From contig JBASEY010000033.1 of NCBI GenBank assembly GCA_049652745.1, positions 62,001-126,000 on the forward strand: 64,000 nt of DNA, written 5' to 3'. The notes beneath the pieces were generated by a model. That model was not told where the DNA came from. It saw only the letters and a program-made list of their open reading frames with translations, and did not search any database. This document shows, piece after piece, positions 25,712 through 34,876 of this stretch (position 1 is its first letter; each line of letters starts with the position of its first letter). Both the position numbers and the translations under genes were made by a program. Origin of the DNA: JBASEY01 sp049652745 (GTDB taxonomy: Bacteria; CSSED10-310).

Positions 25712-27727
25712 TTATAGCTTATCTCTCTCATATTCTTTCAAACAGTTGGCGGCAAAACGCTCAAAGCTATATTTTTTAACGCTCTCAAGGGCATTAGTTG
25801 CAAGAAACTTCCTTTTATCAGGGTTTACCAATAATTCATTCAACGCTTTTGCCAATGCTGCCGGATCACCAGGCGTAACCAATAACCCGTCGAAATCAGA
25901 CCTCAACACATCTGGCATTCCCCCGCTTTTCGAGGCAACAACCGGAATCTCAGAGGCCATCAATTCTAATAAAACCAACGGCAACCCGTCTTGAACGCCC
26001 CGTTTAGTAATAATAGATGGAATCACTCCTATATCGCTGATAACTAACAGTTTTTCCTTTTCCTTTCCACTGACACACCCATGAAAGACAACCGGAAGAT
26101 TCATTAAACCGACTGTCTGCTTTAAGCTGGGTAAAAGAGGACCTTCTCCTGCAATGTGAATCAAACATCTTTCTTTTACTTCGTTTATGTGGATAAGAGC
26201 TTTTAACAGAACTTCCACACCTTTAACAGCTATCAATCGACCCATGTATAGCACGTTCAGTATTTTGTTGTTCGAATTCGTAGATTCATTAAATAAGGAC
26301 CTATCGAACTGTCGATCGGCTCTTTTTCTCCTGATATCATCGAAATCTTTAATGTCTATCGGCATGGGCATTATCGTGATGCGCTTAATCCATTTTTTTG
26401 AACTCATTTTTTCCAAACGCTTTGCGAGGTTATCGGAGACAGCGACAATTCTTCCGGTATTATTCCAAATCCGTTTCAATACCATTCGTCTGAAAATGAA
26501 AGGAAGATATTCAAGTATCGTGATATCGCTTCCATGGGCGACTGCGACATGGTGATTGTTTCTTGAAAAATGCGCGCCTAACCATGACCCTGGGATCAAC
26601 CAATGAGAAATAATCAAGTCGTTTTTTTGAATTTCTGCAGCCGCTGCTGAATGCATCGCGACCAAGAACCCAGGTATTTGCGGCAAAACAGAAAAGGGGT
26701 GTTCGCGTAGATTCTCGATAATGCCATGTCCGTATGCCAGCGAATGCTCTCCATCCCAACCTTTCCATCGAAAACGGCGAATTGAGACTCCACGTGGAGT
26801 CCATACGGCGCATGGACTGTCTGGCGCAATGATAGTTACGGGAAGTGTTTTCGCGAATTCCGTAGCCAGTCTGGCGACAAAATTTCCTGATTGGTCAGCT
26901 TCATGCCTGGGAAATGAAGTTGTAAGCATGATTATACGTTTCTGCTTTTCAGAAATCAGCTTCGATCTCTTCATCTTTTTAACGATTTGAAAAAAGATAG
27001 ACGGCAGATCCCTCAGAGGTTTGATCCCCGATTTTTCGTTTCCATAGATGGGTCTGACTGGAACTTCCGCCATGGAAAACCCGGATTTGGTTAGTCTCAA
27101 AATCATATCATTGGGAAATCCATATCGTTGAGTCATTGAATCCAGATCAAGTGACTCCAACAGTTTTCTACCGGCGGCAGTGAAACCGCATTGAGAGTCA
27201 CCAAAATCGTTACGACCTGCTGCCAATTGCGTAAAAAAAGTAAATAAACGAATTCCAACTCCTCGAAAAAACGGTATTTTGTTTTTTCTCTTCCCGTCAA
27301 GTATGGTTTTGCCTGCTATTTTATTATGGAGAAAGCGATTTCCCTTGACGTAATCTACCCAGCCTTCTGCTATTGGCATGACAATCCGAGAAAGATCAGC
27401 CGGATCCATCTGGCCATCTCCAGCCATTACTGCAATCACCTGTGAACCAAGACTCAAAGCTTTTTTGTATCCTGTTATAAGGGCTGCACCGGCACCCATG
27501 TTCGATCGATGAGCGACTAAGTGAATTCTTGTATCAGGTATGGATGTGATTATCTCACGGCTTTCATCAGTACTTGCATCGTCGACAACCACTATCCATT
27601 CCACCCATTCAGGAATGTTCAGTAATACATCCTTTATAAATAGGGCCTCGTTATAAACAGGTATTACAACTGCAACTTGAGCGGATTTCAGCCGAACTGT
27701 TTCATTCGAGGACATATCTGTAAACAC
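25712..27727 (-). CDS. Fused glycosyltransferase: GT2 (DPM1-like) plus GT4
   Basis: A 671-residue two-domain enzyme. Residues about 18-240 are a GT-A family 2 domain of the dolichyl/undecaprenyl-phosphate mannosyltransferase type (VAVVIPVYNEALFIKDVLL, VVDDASTDESREI, VMAGDGQMDPADLSRIVMPI). Residues about 265-671 are a GT-B family 4 domain (N-terminal IIMLTTSFPRHEADQSGNF, C-terminal VLYMGRLIAVKGVEVLL and ELMASEIPVVASKSGGMPDV). No membrane helices are evident. GTG at 27727 or ATG at 27715 can start it. It ends at the terminator region, facing the Ig-like gene. A link to glycosylation of the neighbouring surface proteins is inference; acceptor and sugar are unknown. Confidence 0.85.
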   Translation of the reverse strand: MFTDMSSNETVRLKSAQVAVVIPVYNEALFIKDVLLNIPEWVEWIVVVDDASTDESREIITSIPDTRIHLVAHRSNMGAGAALITGYKKALSLGSQVIAVMAGDGQMDPADLSRIVMPIAEGWVDYVKGNRFLHNKIAGKTILDGKRKNKIPFFRGVGIRLFTFFTQLAAGRNDFGDSQCGFTAAGRKLLESLDLDSMTQRYGFPNDMILRLTKSGFSMAEVPVRPIYGNEKSGIKPLRDLPSIFFQIVKKMKRSKLISEKQKRIIMLTTSFPRHEADQSGNFVARLATEFAKTLPVTIIAPDSPCAVWTPRGVSIRRFRWKGWDGEHSLAYGHGIIENLREHPFSVLPQIPGFLVAMHSAAAAEIQKNDLIISHWLIPGSWLGAHFSRNNHHVAVAHGSDITILEYLPFIFRRMVLKRIWNNTGRIVAVSDNLAKRLEKMSSKKWIKRITIMPMPIDIKDFDDIRRKRADRQFDRSLFNESTNSNNKILNVLYMGRLIAVKGVEVLLKALIHINEVKERCLIHIAGEGPLLPSLKQTVGLMNLPVVFHGCVSGKEKEKLLVISDIGVIPSIITKRGVQDGLPLVLLELMASEIPVVASKSGGMPDVLRSDFDGLLVTPGDPAALAKALNELLVNPDKRKFLATNALESVKKYSFERFAANCLKEYERDKL

Positions 27728-28016
27728 TCAAAAATGCCTTATATCCGAGAACACCGACCTATTGTGTTACTGAGAATTACTATTCTCTGCGCTGATGCTT
27801 TATAGTAGTGATTCAGCGACATTCTGCAACTATAAGAAAAATAATCCTCTTTAAAAATATGCTTTTTATCATTTTACATGCAGACAAGGTTTATAACTGT
27901 CTATTGGCTTTGCAATTTTTGAGCTTGAAATGCATAAAAAAATATCGAGCAAATGTTATTGATTTATTTCTTTTTCAGGCCTATTTTTAAAAGTGTGACT
28001 TGAGAGGTTCTTGACG
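27728..28016. other. Divergent intergenic region, AT-rich
   Basis: This 289-nt stretch separates the GT2-GT4 gene from the DUF6754-like gene. A short inverted repeat GAGAAT-TACT-ATTCTC lies at 27772-27787. The part from 27830 to 27990 is AT-rich and holds a 60-codon open frame with no ribosome site, which I do not count. Promoters for both genes must be here, but I could not pick convincing boxes. Confidence 0.4.
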
Positions 28017-29225
28017 ATGAAAAACCTTGTTTTTATAAGCTTGACACTTGTTTTAGGGTCCATATCTCCCATAACGGCTCAATTATTTTTCGACGAAAAT
28101 GTGGGGTCAATTCTTGCGGAGACTTATGATCTTGACCAAACCGATTCTGTTGAAGAATTAGTGGCGAGTTATTTGCCGCCTCCTGAAGATATCAATGTAA
28201 CCGCTATAAGTGAAGATGGAGCATTATCCGTTTTTTTGAAGTGGTCGGCGCCTGCTTCCGAGTTGTCTCCTTCTGGATATGTTGTTGAGATTCAAAGTGA
28301 TGATGGTATTTGGAAAAACGCGGGAAAAACTGAGGCGGAAGAGTGGTTCATCGATAATTTAGATCCTGATATCGGCTACCTATTTCGCATTGCGGCTGAA
28401 TACCAAGGCGATCTGGCTTATTCTGAGGCTATAGAACCTATTTTGGTTGAGCGATGGTTTAAATTCGACGAAATTCCGGTTTTGGTTTCTATCATATTGT
28501 TTACCATCTTGCTAGTCGGTTTTATTTATGCAGCTCGAAAAGGAATGCATTTATTTGTGCGTCGCATCCCTGGTTTAACAGCCGTTGAAGATGCTATTGG
28601 TCGTGCAACAGAAATGGGGCGGCCTGTATTATATGTTCCTGGAATAGGCACTATTGAGGATGTAGCAACACTTGCTTCGCTGAACATTTTGGGCGAAATC
28701 TGCCGACGTACAGTCAACTATGATGTCAGGATCATTTGTCCAAACAATGACCCCATAGTGTTCAGTATCGCTCAAGAAATAGTAAAAGAAGCATACTCAT
28801 CAGAAGGCCGTCCGGACATGTATGATCCGAATCAAGTTTTTTATCTTGTTCCCGATCAATTTGCCTATGCTGCCGGTGTTAATGGCATAATGGTTCGAGA
28901 AAAACCCGCAACGATATTTTTATTAGGCTGGTTTATGGCAGAATCTCTGATTATGGCGGAAACCGGCGCTATGACAGGGGCCATCCAAATAGGCGGCACA
29001 GATGAAGTGTCCCAGTTGCCTTTTTTTGTTACAGCCTGCGACTATACACTTGTCGGAGAAGAACTCTATGCCGCATCCGCTTATTTAGGACGCCAGCCAA
29101 TGCTTCTCGGCACTTTGAAAGCACAGGACTATTCAAAGCTCGTCTTTCTACTATTGATGGTTATATTTTCAATTATCGCTTTGATAACCGGCTGGAACAC
29201 CTCTGAATGGATAATGGTCAGATAA
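28017..29225 (+). CDS. FnIII plus DUF6754-like membrane protein
   Basis: A 402-residue protein with a signal peptide (residues about 1-21). ATG 28017 follows GAGAGG. An extracytoplasmic fibronectin III domain (residues about 55-140) precedes a membrane helix (VLVSIILFTILLVGFIYAAR). A conserved domain then follows, with the segments RRIPGLTAVEDAIGRATEMG, IGTIEDVATLASLNILGEI and QFAYAAGVNGIMVREKPAT, and a second helix near the end (LVFLLLMVIFSIIALITGW). From memory this matches the family named DUF6754, which has no known function. The domain would be cytoplasmic between the two helices. It converges on the propeller gene at 29247. Confidence 0.75.
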   Translation: MKNLVFISLTLVLGSISPITAQLFFDENVGSILAETYDLDQTDSVEELVASYLPPPEDINVTAISEDGALSVFLKWSAPASELSPSGYVVEIQSDDGIWKNAGKTEAEEWFIDNLDPDIGYLFRIAAEYQGDLAYSEAIEPILVERWFKFDEIPVLVSIILFTILLVGFIYAARKGMHLFVRRIPGLTAVEDAIGRATEMGRPVLYVPGIGTIEDVATLASLNILGEICRRTVNYDVRIICPNNDPIVFSIAQEIVKEAYSSEGRPDMYDPNQVFYLVPDQFAYAAGVNGIMVREKPATIFLLGWFMAESLIMAETGAMTGAIQIGGTDEVSQLPFFVTACDYTLVGEELYAASAYLGRQPMLLGTLKAQDYSKLVFLLLMVIFSIIALITGWNTSEWIMVR

Positions 29226-29246
29226 TTCAATTGGCTGATTAGATGA

Positions 29247-31619
29247 CTATTCCCAGCCAAATTCCCAGATATCTATCTCTCCAAATAACTCGGTGACCAA
29301 CCTATTCGTCATACCTGCATAAAAATACAGCCCCGAAGCTTGACCCGCATTTTCCGGCCAACTAAACAGCGGAATGATGGAATAAGTTGTTTCCCCTGGA
29401 TAGATGTCTTCCAACAGATATGAAAAATCGTTGAACTCGGGAGCGAAAAACAGCAGACCATAGACATCCAAGATCACAAAGATCGGGACTTCGTTAAAAA
29501 CATCCTCTTTCGGATTGCAAATTACGACGTTGCAATAACAGGGATCACCCGTTTTGAATTGTTTTGAAGGCATTTCAATTCGGCAACCTAATACTCCACA
29601 CGGTGGTGTCGGGGTTATAGTGGGCTCAGGGGTATCGGTAGGTTGAGGTGTATGTGTTGGAGCCGCCGTGTAGGTAGGTTCAGGCGTATTGGTCGGTTCA
29701 GATGTTTGCGTCGGGCTGGGTGTCGATTCCGGAGTGTTGGTGGGTGTCGCCGTTTTAGTTGGCTCGGGCGTAGTGGTTGCCGGTTCTGATGTATACGTTG
29801 AAGTGGGCGTGATCGTGGGCTCCGGTGTGTTTGTTGGAGCAGGTGTATGGCTTGGAGTAAAGGTAGGTTTTGGCGTTGGAGTAAAGGTGGGTTTTGGCGT
29901 TGGAGTTTGGGTGGGTGGAGCTGGTGTGTGGGTTGGAATAGGGGTTTGCGTGGGCGGAAGGGTAGGAGTGGGTGTTCGAGTCGGCGTGTTTGTCTGAGTA
30001 GGCGTTGCGGTTGGAATGGGCGAAGGAGTAGCTGTAGGGGTTGACGAGGGAGTGTTGGTTGGTTGCGGTGTTGGCTCCGGTTCGGTAGTCAGCTCAATGG
30101 AGTACGCAAATCCACCTGATCCAAACTCATTAGCATGAACGCGTTTTCCACCCGCACCGATCCTGGTGCCGTTAGAATTTATTGCACATGCCAGTAAAGA
30201 CCCCGGCGTATTTCCCGGCATCCTATAAATCTCATTACCTGTTTCAGTTTCGATGACAATCATATCATATCCCGGCGCTGTTTCCGGACGTGGACCATAG
30301 CCGGCTCCTGCAACAACGGATCCATCTGCAGAAAAACGAACCGTGACTACCATGCCGCCCATATTGGTCGATTTGATCAATGAACTCGGTCCCGATTCCG
30401 TATCGAACAGATAAATATGACCACTGATAACTGAAGCCTGATTAGATTGATAACTCCCCATGGCAACCTTTGTGCCGTCACGGCTGACATCCAACCCGAC
30501 AACCCAGGGATAATAATAATCAGGAGGAATTGTATAAGACCATTTTTCCGTATATTGAGCTCTGGAAGTTGTATTTTGCCATTCGTAAACACGTAATCTG
30601 CCATGTAGATCACCAACGGCAAGGATGGACCCATCATCGGAAAATCCGATTTCACTTTGCGGTGGACTGTTCATAATGGTCCATGAATCACGAACTGAAT
30701 AATCATCCATATTCCAAACCATAACCAGGTGTTCCGGATTTTGAGCCATTCGAAAATCTGCCGCAAGAAGAGAACCATCATAATTCAGTTTCATATCGCT
30801 CAAATAATAAATGTGGCCATCCGGGTCCGGGAGCACAATTCGATGCAGCTCCTGGCCAGAACCATCCAGTATCGTTATAAAAATCGGTTCGTAAATAGGA
30901 TTGCTCCGATAACCATAGCTGACAACTGCCACTCGGGAACCATCGCTGGAAAGAGTAATGACTCCTATTCGCTCTCCTTTCTCCGGGTTTTCCCCAGTGA
31001 CAGGAGTGGTGTAACGCCATAGTTCAGCGCCTGAGTCAATATCCAAGCCTAGAACAAAAGACTCTTCAGCATTTTCACCCAGACGCTTTCTGCCGGTTAC
31101 AGCGCCCACAAGCACTGATCCATCATCACTCACAGCCATTTGCACATCGCTCTCGACATAATACTGATTTGATTCAAGCAAATCGAACTCCCATATCGGG
31201 ACGCCATTACCCTGAGCATTAAAAGCCGAGAAACGCTCATAATTCAGATACCAGCCGACATAGACTCTACTGCCGTCCGCTGGAACTGCGATCGAACTGG
31301 CGATCGCGCCATAGTTACCGTCCCAGTCTTCATATGACCACGTGACTGTTCCGCTTCTGTTGCCACATAGTTGAGGCTGTAAATATTCCAAATTTCTCCG
31401 CATATCAGCTCTCAAACCAATCTGATCCAATGCTATTCTTGGCTGAAAAAGACAAGAGGAATATTCCTTTTCATGAGCAATAATGACTTCGTTTCCCGGA
31501 CAACTCAGGGTATCTTGTTGGGATAAACATTCTGACATGCTTGAACCGGTTTCTATGATCAATAAATTTGAAACAGAAACCAGCAATAAAACAATAAGTG
31601 ATTGGAGCACGCATCTCAT
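29247..31619 (-). CDS. Secreted beta-propeller protein with long Thr-Pro linker and shared C-terminal module
   Basis: A 790-residue exported protein. ATG 31619 follows AAGGAGG and opens a signal peptide. Residues about 90-510 form a WD40/PQQ-like beta-propeller with repeated blade ends such as AVSDDGSVLVGAV, TLSSDGSRVAVVSYG, GFSDDGSILAVGD and DVSRDGTKVAMGS. A Thr-Pro linker of about 160 residues follows (29598-30085), then the C-terminal module with LGCRIEMP, GDPCYCNVVICNP, PIFVILDVYGLLFFAP, IIPLFSWP, FYAGMTN and the final FGWE. It is a tandem paralogue of the gene at 31673-33655, only 53 nt upstream, with most propeller positions the same by eye. Ligand unknown; a surface location is inferred. 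Confidence 0.8.
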   Translation of the reverse strand: MRCVLQSLIVLLLVSVSNLLIIETGSSMSECLSQQDTLSCPGNEVIIAHEKEYSSCLFQPRIALDQIGLRADMRRNLEYLQPQLCGNRSGTVTWSYEDWDGNYGAIASSIAVPADGSRVYVGWYLNYERFSAFNAQGNGVPIWEFDLLESNQYYVESDVQMAVSDDGSVLVGAVTGRKRLGENAEESFVLGLDIDSGAELWRYTTPVTGENPEKGERIGVITLSSDGSRVAVVSYGYRSNPIYEPIFITILDGSGQELHRIVLPDPDGHIYYLSDMKLNYDGSLLAADFRMAQNPEHLVMVWNMDDYSVRDSWTIMNSPPQSEIGFSDDGSILAVGDLHGRLRVYEWQNTTSRAQYTEKWSYTIPPDYYYPWVVGLDVSRDGTKVAMGSYQSNQASVISGHIYLFDTESGPSSLIKSTNMGGMVVTVRFSADGSVVAGAGYGPRPETAPGYDMIVIETETGNEIYRMPGNTPGSLLACAINSNGTRIGAGGKRVHANEFGSGGFAYSIELTTEPEPTPQPTNTPSSTPTATPSPIPTATPTQTNTPTRTPTPTLPPTQTPIPTHTPAPPTQTPTPKPTFTPTPKPTFTPSHTPAPTNTPEPTITPTSTYTSEPATTTPEPTKTATPTNTPESTPSPTQTSEPTNTPEPTYTAAPTHTPQPTDTPEPTITPTPPCGVLGCRIEMPSKQFKTGDPCYCNVVICNPKEDVFNEVPIFVILDVYGLLFFAPEFNDFSYLLEDIYPGETTYSIIPLFSWPENAGQASGLYFYAGMTNRLVTELFGEIDIWEFGWE
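29598..30085 (-). repeat. Degenerate Thr-Pro-coding minisatellite
   Basis: About 490 nt of imperfect short repeats that encode units such as PTxTP and TNTPEPT in the protein at 29247-31619. The paralogue next door has only about 20 residues at the same place, so the array has grown or shrunk since the duplication. Confidence 0.85.
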
Positions 31620-31672
31620 GGAAAAACCTCCTTAGATGATTAGAAAAAAGCCATTACTTCCTGGTCTATTAG

Positions 31673-33655
31673 TTATTCCCAACCAAACTCCCAGGTATCG
31701 ATCTCCCCAAATAATTCGCTGATTGATTCATTAGTCATTCCAGCGTAAAAAAACAAACCGAGTGCTTTCCCGGCGTTTTCCGGCCAAATGAACAAGGGAA
31801 TGATTTGAAAACCGGTTTCCCCAGGGTGTATATCCTCCAGCAGATAAGAAAAATCATTGAAATCAGGGGCAAAAAACAACAAACCATAAACATCCAAGAT
31901 AACAAAGATGGGGACATCCCTGAATACATCGTTTTCGGGGTTGCAAACTGTAACTTTGCAGTAACATGTATCTCCTGCCCTAAACATATTAGCCGGCATT
32001 TCAATTGTACAACCAAGGGTTTTACAATGTGGGGTCGGCGTTTCAGTCGGAGCCGGCGTTTCAGTCGGGAAGGGTGAAGGCGTGAGGGTAGGCTCAGGAT
32101 CCTTTTCCAATGCTATAGAATACGCATATCCACCAGATCCCATTTGGTAGGCATGAACATGTTTGCCTCCTGCTGCGACGCGTAAACCATCCGCACTAAC
32201 AGCACACCCCATCAATGATCCAGGTGTATTACCAGGCATTCGATATATTTCACTTCCAGTTTCTGTATCCATGGCAATCAAATCAAAGCCAGGAAGCTTT
32301 TCCGGATAAGGACCATAACTGATCCCTATGACGATGGCTCCATCAGCAGAAAATTTGACAGATTCAACCATCCCTCCCATACTCGAGGATTTAATAAGAG
32401 AATCTGGTCCCTTTTCTGTCTCAAAAAGATAAATGTACCCACTCGCCTGTGATTCTTCATTGCTTTGATAACTGCCCATGGCAACCTTTGCGCCATCACG
32501 ACTGACATCTAAACCAACTACCCAGGGGACAAAATAATCGGGGGGTATTTTATAGGTCCATTTTTCGACATAATGAGCTTGAAAATCCGATTCTGTCCAT
32601 TCATAGACACGCAAATTTCCTCGCAAGTCGCCAACAGCTAGAATAGATCCATCATCAGAAAAACCGATTTCAGTCTGCGGAGGGCTGTTATTGACTGACC
32701 AGGAATCTCGAAGAGTGTAATCATCCATATTCCAAACCATTATCTGATGAGTTGGATTTTTGTTCATTCGAAAATCTGCAACAAGGAGTGACCCATCATG
32801 ATTTAGACGAATCGCATTGAGATACATAATTTTGCCACCGGGATCGGAAATTTCGATCCGGTGAAGCTCTTGACCTGCATTGTCCAGTATCGTGATATAA
32901 ATAGGTTCAAAAAAAGGATCATTTCGATAGCCACTGCTAGTTACAGCGATTCGAGATCCGTCACTGGAAAGTGTTATTTTTCCTATACGCTCTCCCTTAT
33001 CAGGATTTTCTCCAGTAGGTGGTGTGGTATAGCGCCAAAGTTCATCACCGCTGGTAATATCTAATCCCAATACAAACGATTCGTCATTGTCGGTTCCTAC
33101 AAGATTTCTATCGGATACACTGCCGATCAATACCATTCCATCGTCACTTACCAGTATTTGAGGATCTCCGGAAATATAATATTTGCCTGATTCGCGCAAA
33201 TCGAGCTCCCATATCGGCGTTCCATCACCTTCAGCTTCAAAGGCTGAAAAACGATCTTTGTTCAAAGACCATCCAACATAGACCCGGCTACCATCTGCCG
33301 GAACAGCAAAAGAAGATGCTATTGCTCCATAAGAGCCATTCCAGTCTTCATATACCCAGGTTATTGAGCCGGTTCTATCAGCAGGCAACGAAGATTTTTG
33401 CCGATGCCGATCACCGGTTTTATTCTCATCAGAATTAAAAATACATGGTTCCAAAATGGTTTCGACTTGGCTTAAAAAAATAGGCTGATCAAACTCACAA
33501 AACACTTTGGGCGCCTTTCCTGGAAAACTGAGTTTCGTAGTCTCGAAAGAAAAAAAAGGCGTTTTTTCTGCTTGGCTGAATCCGCCTCCAATGACCAACA
33601 AACCAAAAACAACGGTTATTGCTACAACTTGAGTTGCATTTTCTCTGTTTCTCAT
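31673..33655 (-). CDS. Secreted beta-propeller protein with short linker and shared C-terminal module (paralogue)
   Basis: A 660-residue paralogue of the protein at 29247. ATG 33655 follows AGGAGG and opens a signal peptide (AITVVFGLLVIGGGFSQA). The propeller has the same blade motifs (TLSSDGSRIAVTSSG, GFSDDGSILAVGDLRG, DVSRDGAKVAMGSYQS). The Thr-Pro linker is only about 20 residues (PTETPAPTETPTP). The C-terminal module carries LGCTIEMP, GDTCYCKVTVCNP, PIFVILDVYGLLFFAP and ends FGWE. It is transcribed from a good promoter at 33681-33709 and probably continues into the paralogue downstream, which starts 53 nt after this stop. Confidence 0.8.
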   Translation of the reverse strand: MRNRENATQVVAITVVFGLLVIGGGFSQAEKTPFFSFETTKLSFPGKAPKVFCEFDQPIFLSQVETILEPCIFNSDENKTGDRHRQKSSLPADRTGSITWVYEDWNGSYGAIASSFAVPADGSRVYVGWSLNKDRFSAFEAEGDGTPIWELDLRESGKYYISGDPQILVSDDGMVLIGSVSDRNLVGTDNDESFVLGLDITSGDELWRYTTPPTGENPDKGERIGKITLSSDGSRIAVTSSGYRNDPFFEPIYITILDNAGQELHRIEISDPGGKIMYLNAIRLNHDGSLLVADFRMNKNPTHQIMVWNMDDYTLRDSWSVNNSPPQTEIGFSDDGSILAVGDLRGNLRVYEWTESDFQAHYVEKWTYKIPPDYFVPWVVGLDVSRDGAKVAMGSYQSNEESQASGYIYLFETEKGPDSLIKSSSMGGMVESVKFSADGAIVIGISYGPYPEKLPGFDLIAMDTETGSEIYRMPGNTPGSLMGCAVSADGLRVAAGGKHVHAYQMGSGGYAYSIALEKDPEPTLTPSPFPTETPAPTETPTPHCKTLGCTIEMPANMFRAGDTCYCKVTVCNPENDVFRDVPIFVILDVYGLLFFAPDFNDFSYLLEDIHPGETGFQIIPLFIWPENAGKALGLFFYAGMTNESISELFGEIDTWEFGWE

Positions 33656-33680
33656 TTCAAATCCTCCTAAAAGCGAGGAT

Positions 33681-33709
33681 ATTATACATCAAACTAAACA
33701 AAGAGTGAA
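33681..33709 (-). promoter_or_regulatory. Sigma70-type promoter of the propeller gene pair
   Basis: Read on the minus strand: TTCACT (33709-33704), a 17-nt spacer and a perfect TATAAT (33686-33681). The start codon at 33655 lies about 25 nt further on with an AGGAGG site between them. Confidence 0.65.
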
Positions 33710-33826
33710 GCTGTATCTTATTTGAAACATATTTTTCTATGTTTTCAAGAAAGCCGTATAGTTTTATTAATCAGGAAATTTCTAGTCTATCATGAGATGG
33801 TTTTTCAATGGTACGTTCTAAAATAA

Positions 33827-34831
33827 TCATTCTTTGCTTTCTCGCAGGAATGCCTCAAATACAATGATTCTTATAGATAGAAGGACTCCATAATCCCATG
33901 GTTTTTCATGATGGAAATAGTAGTCCAATCCAGGCTCGATTGCATATTCCATCCATTTTCTTGGAAATTTTCCTATCACCAACAAGCGACTGAATAACTT
34001 GTCGCGGTCTAATTCGCCCGGCGATATATCTTCGTAAACATATTTCTTGTCTACTGCTCCATAATGAGGATTGAAAGACGAACCTAACTCCGTCGACATT
34101 ACCAATTCCTCGCTGATTGCGTGTCGATATTGTATCGCACACCAGAATTCGATTCCGTGTTGCATTTCTCCATATTCGCCGGACATGGCAAATCGAAGAA
34201 AAGAATTGTCGGATATCAGATGGCTGATATGAAATGATGTCCGAGTTCCGAATTTTTCATCGCTACGCCATAAAACTTGTTCTTCGAAGAAAAACCGTAA
34301 TGGGTCTTTATTGATTTCCAATCGAACAAAGGGTCTGATACGTAGTTGCGGCCTATCGTCCCGCCAATAGGTGTCTATTTTAACTCCGGTTTTAGAATTC
34401 TTGCTGAAGTCGTAGAGAAAACCGGATGTCAAAGCCCGATTGTCGACCAAATCATCCCCTGCTTCCAAAAATGATTTTCTAGGATCTGTGCTGGAGCCGA
34501 TTTGAAAGAAAAACTTGGCTTTTCTTTCTATTGCGGGTAAAGGGATACGCGCTTTCACCGGGATTTTTATGTCGAATCCTTCCTTATGGTAGTAAACAGG
34601 ATTAATATCGATTCTTACTTGAACAATTTCCTCTTCATCTCTGACACGCGATTCGCCAAATGCTCGATCCGTTGCGTCGACTAAGTCCGCCAAACCACGA
34701 CTGAGTGTTTGACGGCGATCTTCCCAGGTATCAAGCATGGTTCGAGTTGCGGTACACCCATTTAAAACCCCAGCCAAGATGACAGTGCCAAAAACTAGAT
34801 AGCTCTTAGAAGAAAAATTTTTCAGTGTCAT
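33827..34831 (-). CDS. Outer-membrane-type lipoprotein of unknown function
   Basis: I do not recognise the family. With ATG 34831 the protein has 334 residues and begins with a type II signal peptide whose lipobox is LNGC at about residue 26. A short helical segment follows (DLVDATDRAFGESRVRDEEE), then roughly 260 residues of alternating strands rich in aromatic and charged residues (IDTYWRDDRPQLRIRPFVRL, LRFFFEEQVLWRSDEKFGTR), ending in a strand that looks like the last strand of a barrel (YGVLLSIRIIVFEAFL). This suggests a lipid-anchored beta barrel or a barrel-associated protein. A start at 34855 is possible but less likely. It lies 45 nt after the pgi stop and may be cotranscribed with it. 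Confidence 0.6.
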   Translation of the reverse strand: MTLKNFSSKSYLVFGTVILAGVLNGCTATRTMLDTWEDRRQTLSRGLADLVDATDRAFGESRVRDEEEIVQVRIDINPVYYHKEGFDIKIPVKARIPLPAIERKAKFFFQIGSSTDPRKSFLEAGDDLVDNRALTSGFLYDFSKNSKTGVKIDTYWRDDRPQLRIRPFVRLEINKDPLRFFFEEQVLWRSDEKFGTRTSFHISHLISDNSFLRFAMSGEYGEMQHGIEFWCAIQYRHAISEELVMSTELGSSFNPHYGAVDKKYVYEDISPGELDRDKLFSRLLVIGKFPRKWMEYAIEPGLDYYFHHEKPWDYGVLLSIRIIVFEAFLRESKE

Positions 34832-34876
34832 TCCAATCAGGCAAATTTTCAACAAAAAATTTCCGGTTCTACCTTT

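Noticed and set aside
27808..27990. Open frame of 60 codons in the divergent region
   Set aside because: No ribosome site, AT-rich composition and no recognisable features; probably chance.
29689..29997. Open frame of 102 codons on the plus strand, rich in Val and Gly
   Set aside because: It is the complement of the Thr-Pro-coding repeat of the propeller gene; low-complexity DNA gives long antisense frames by chance. No ribosome site or signal.
33725..33755. Weak hairpin GAAACATA/TATGTTTTC
   Set aside because: The stem is imperfect and AT-only, with no T-run; more likely part of AT-rich DNA upstream of the propeller promoter.
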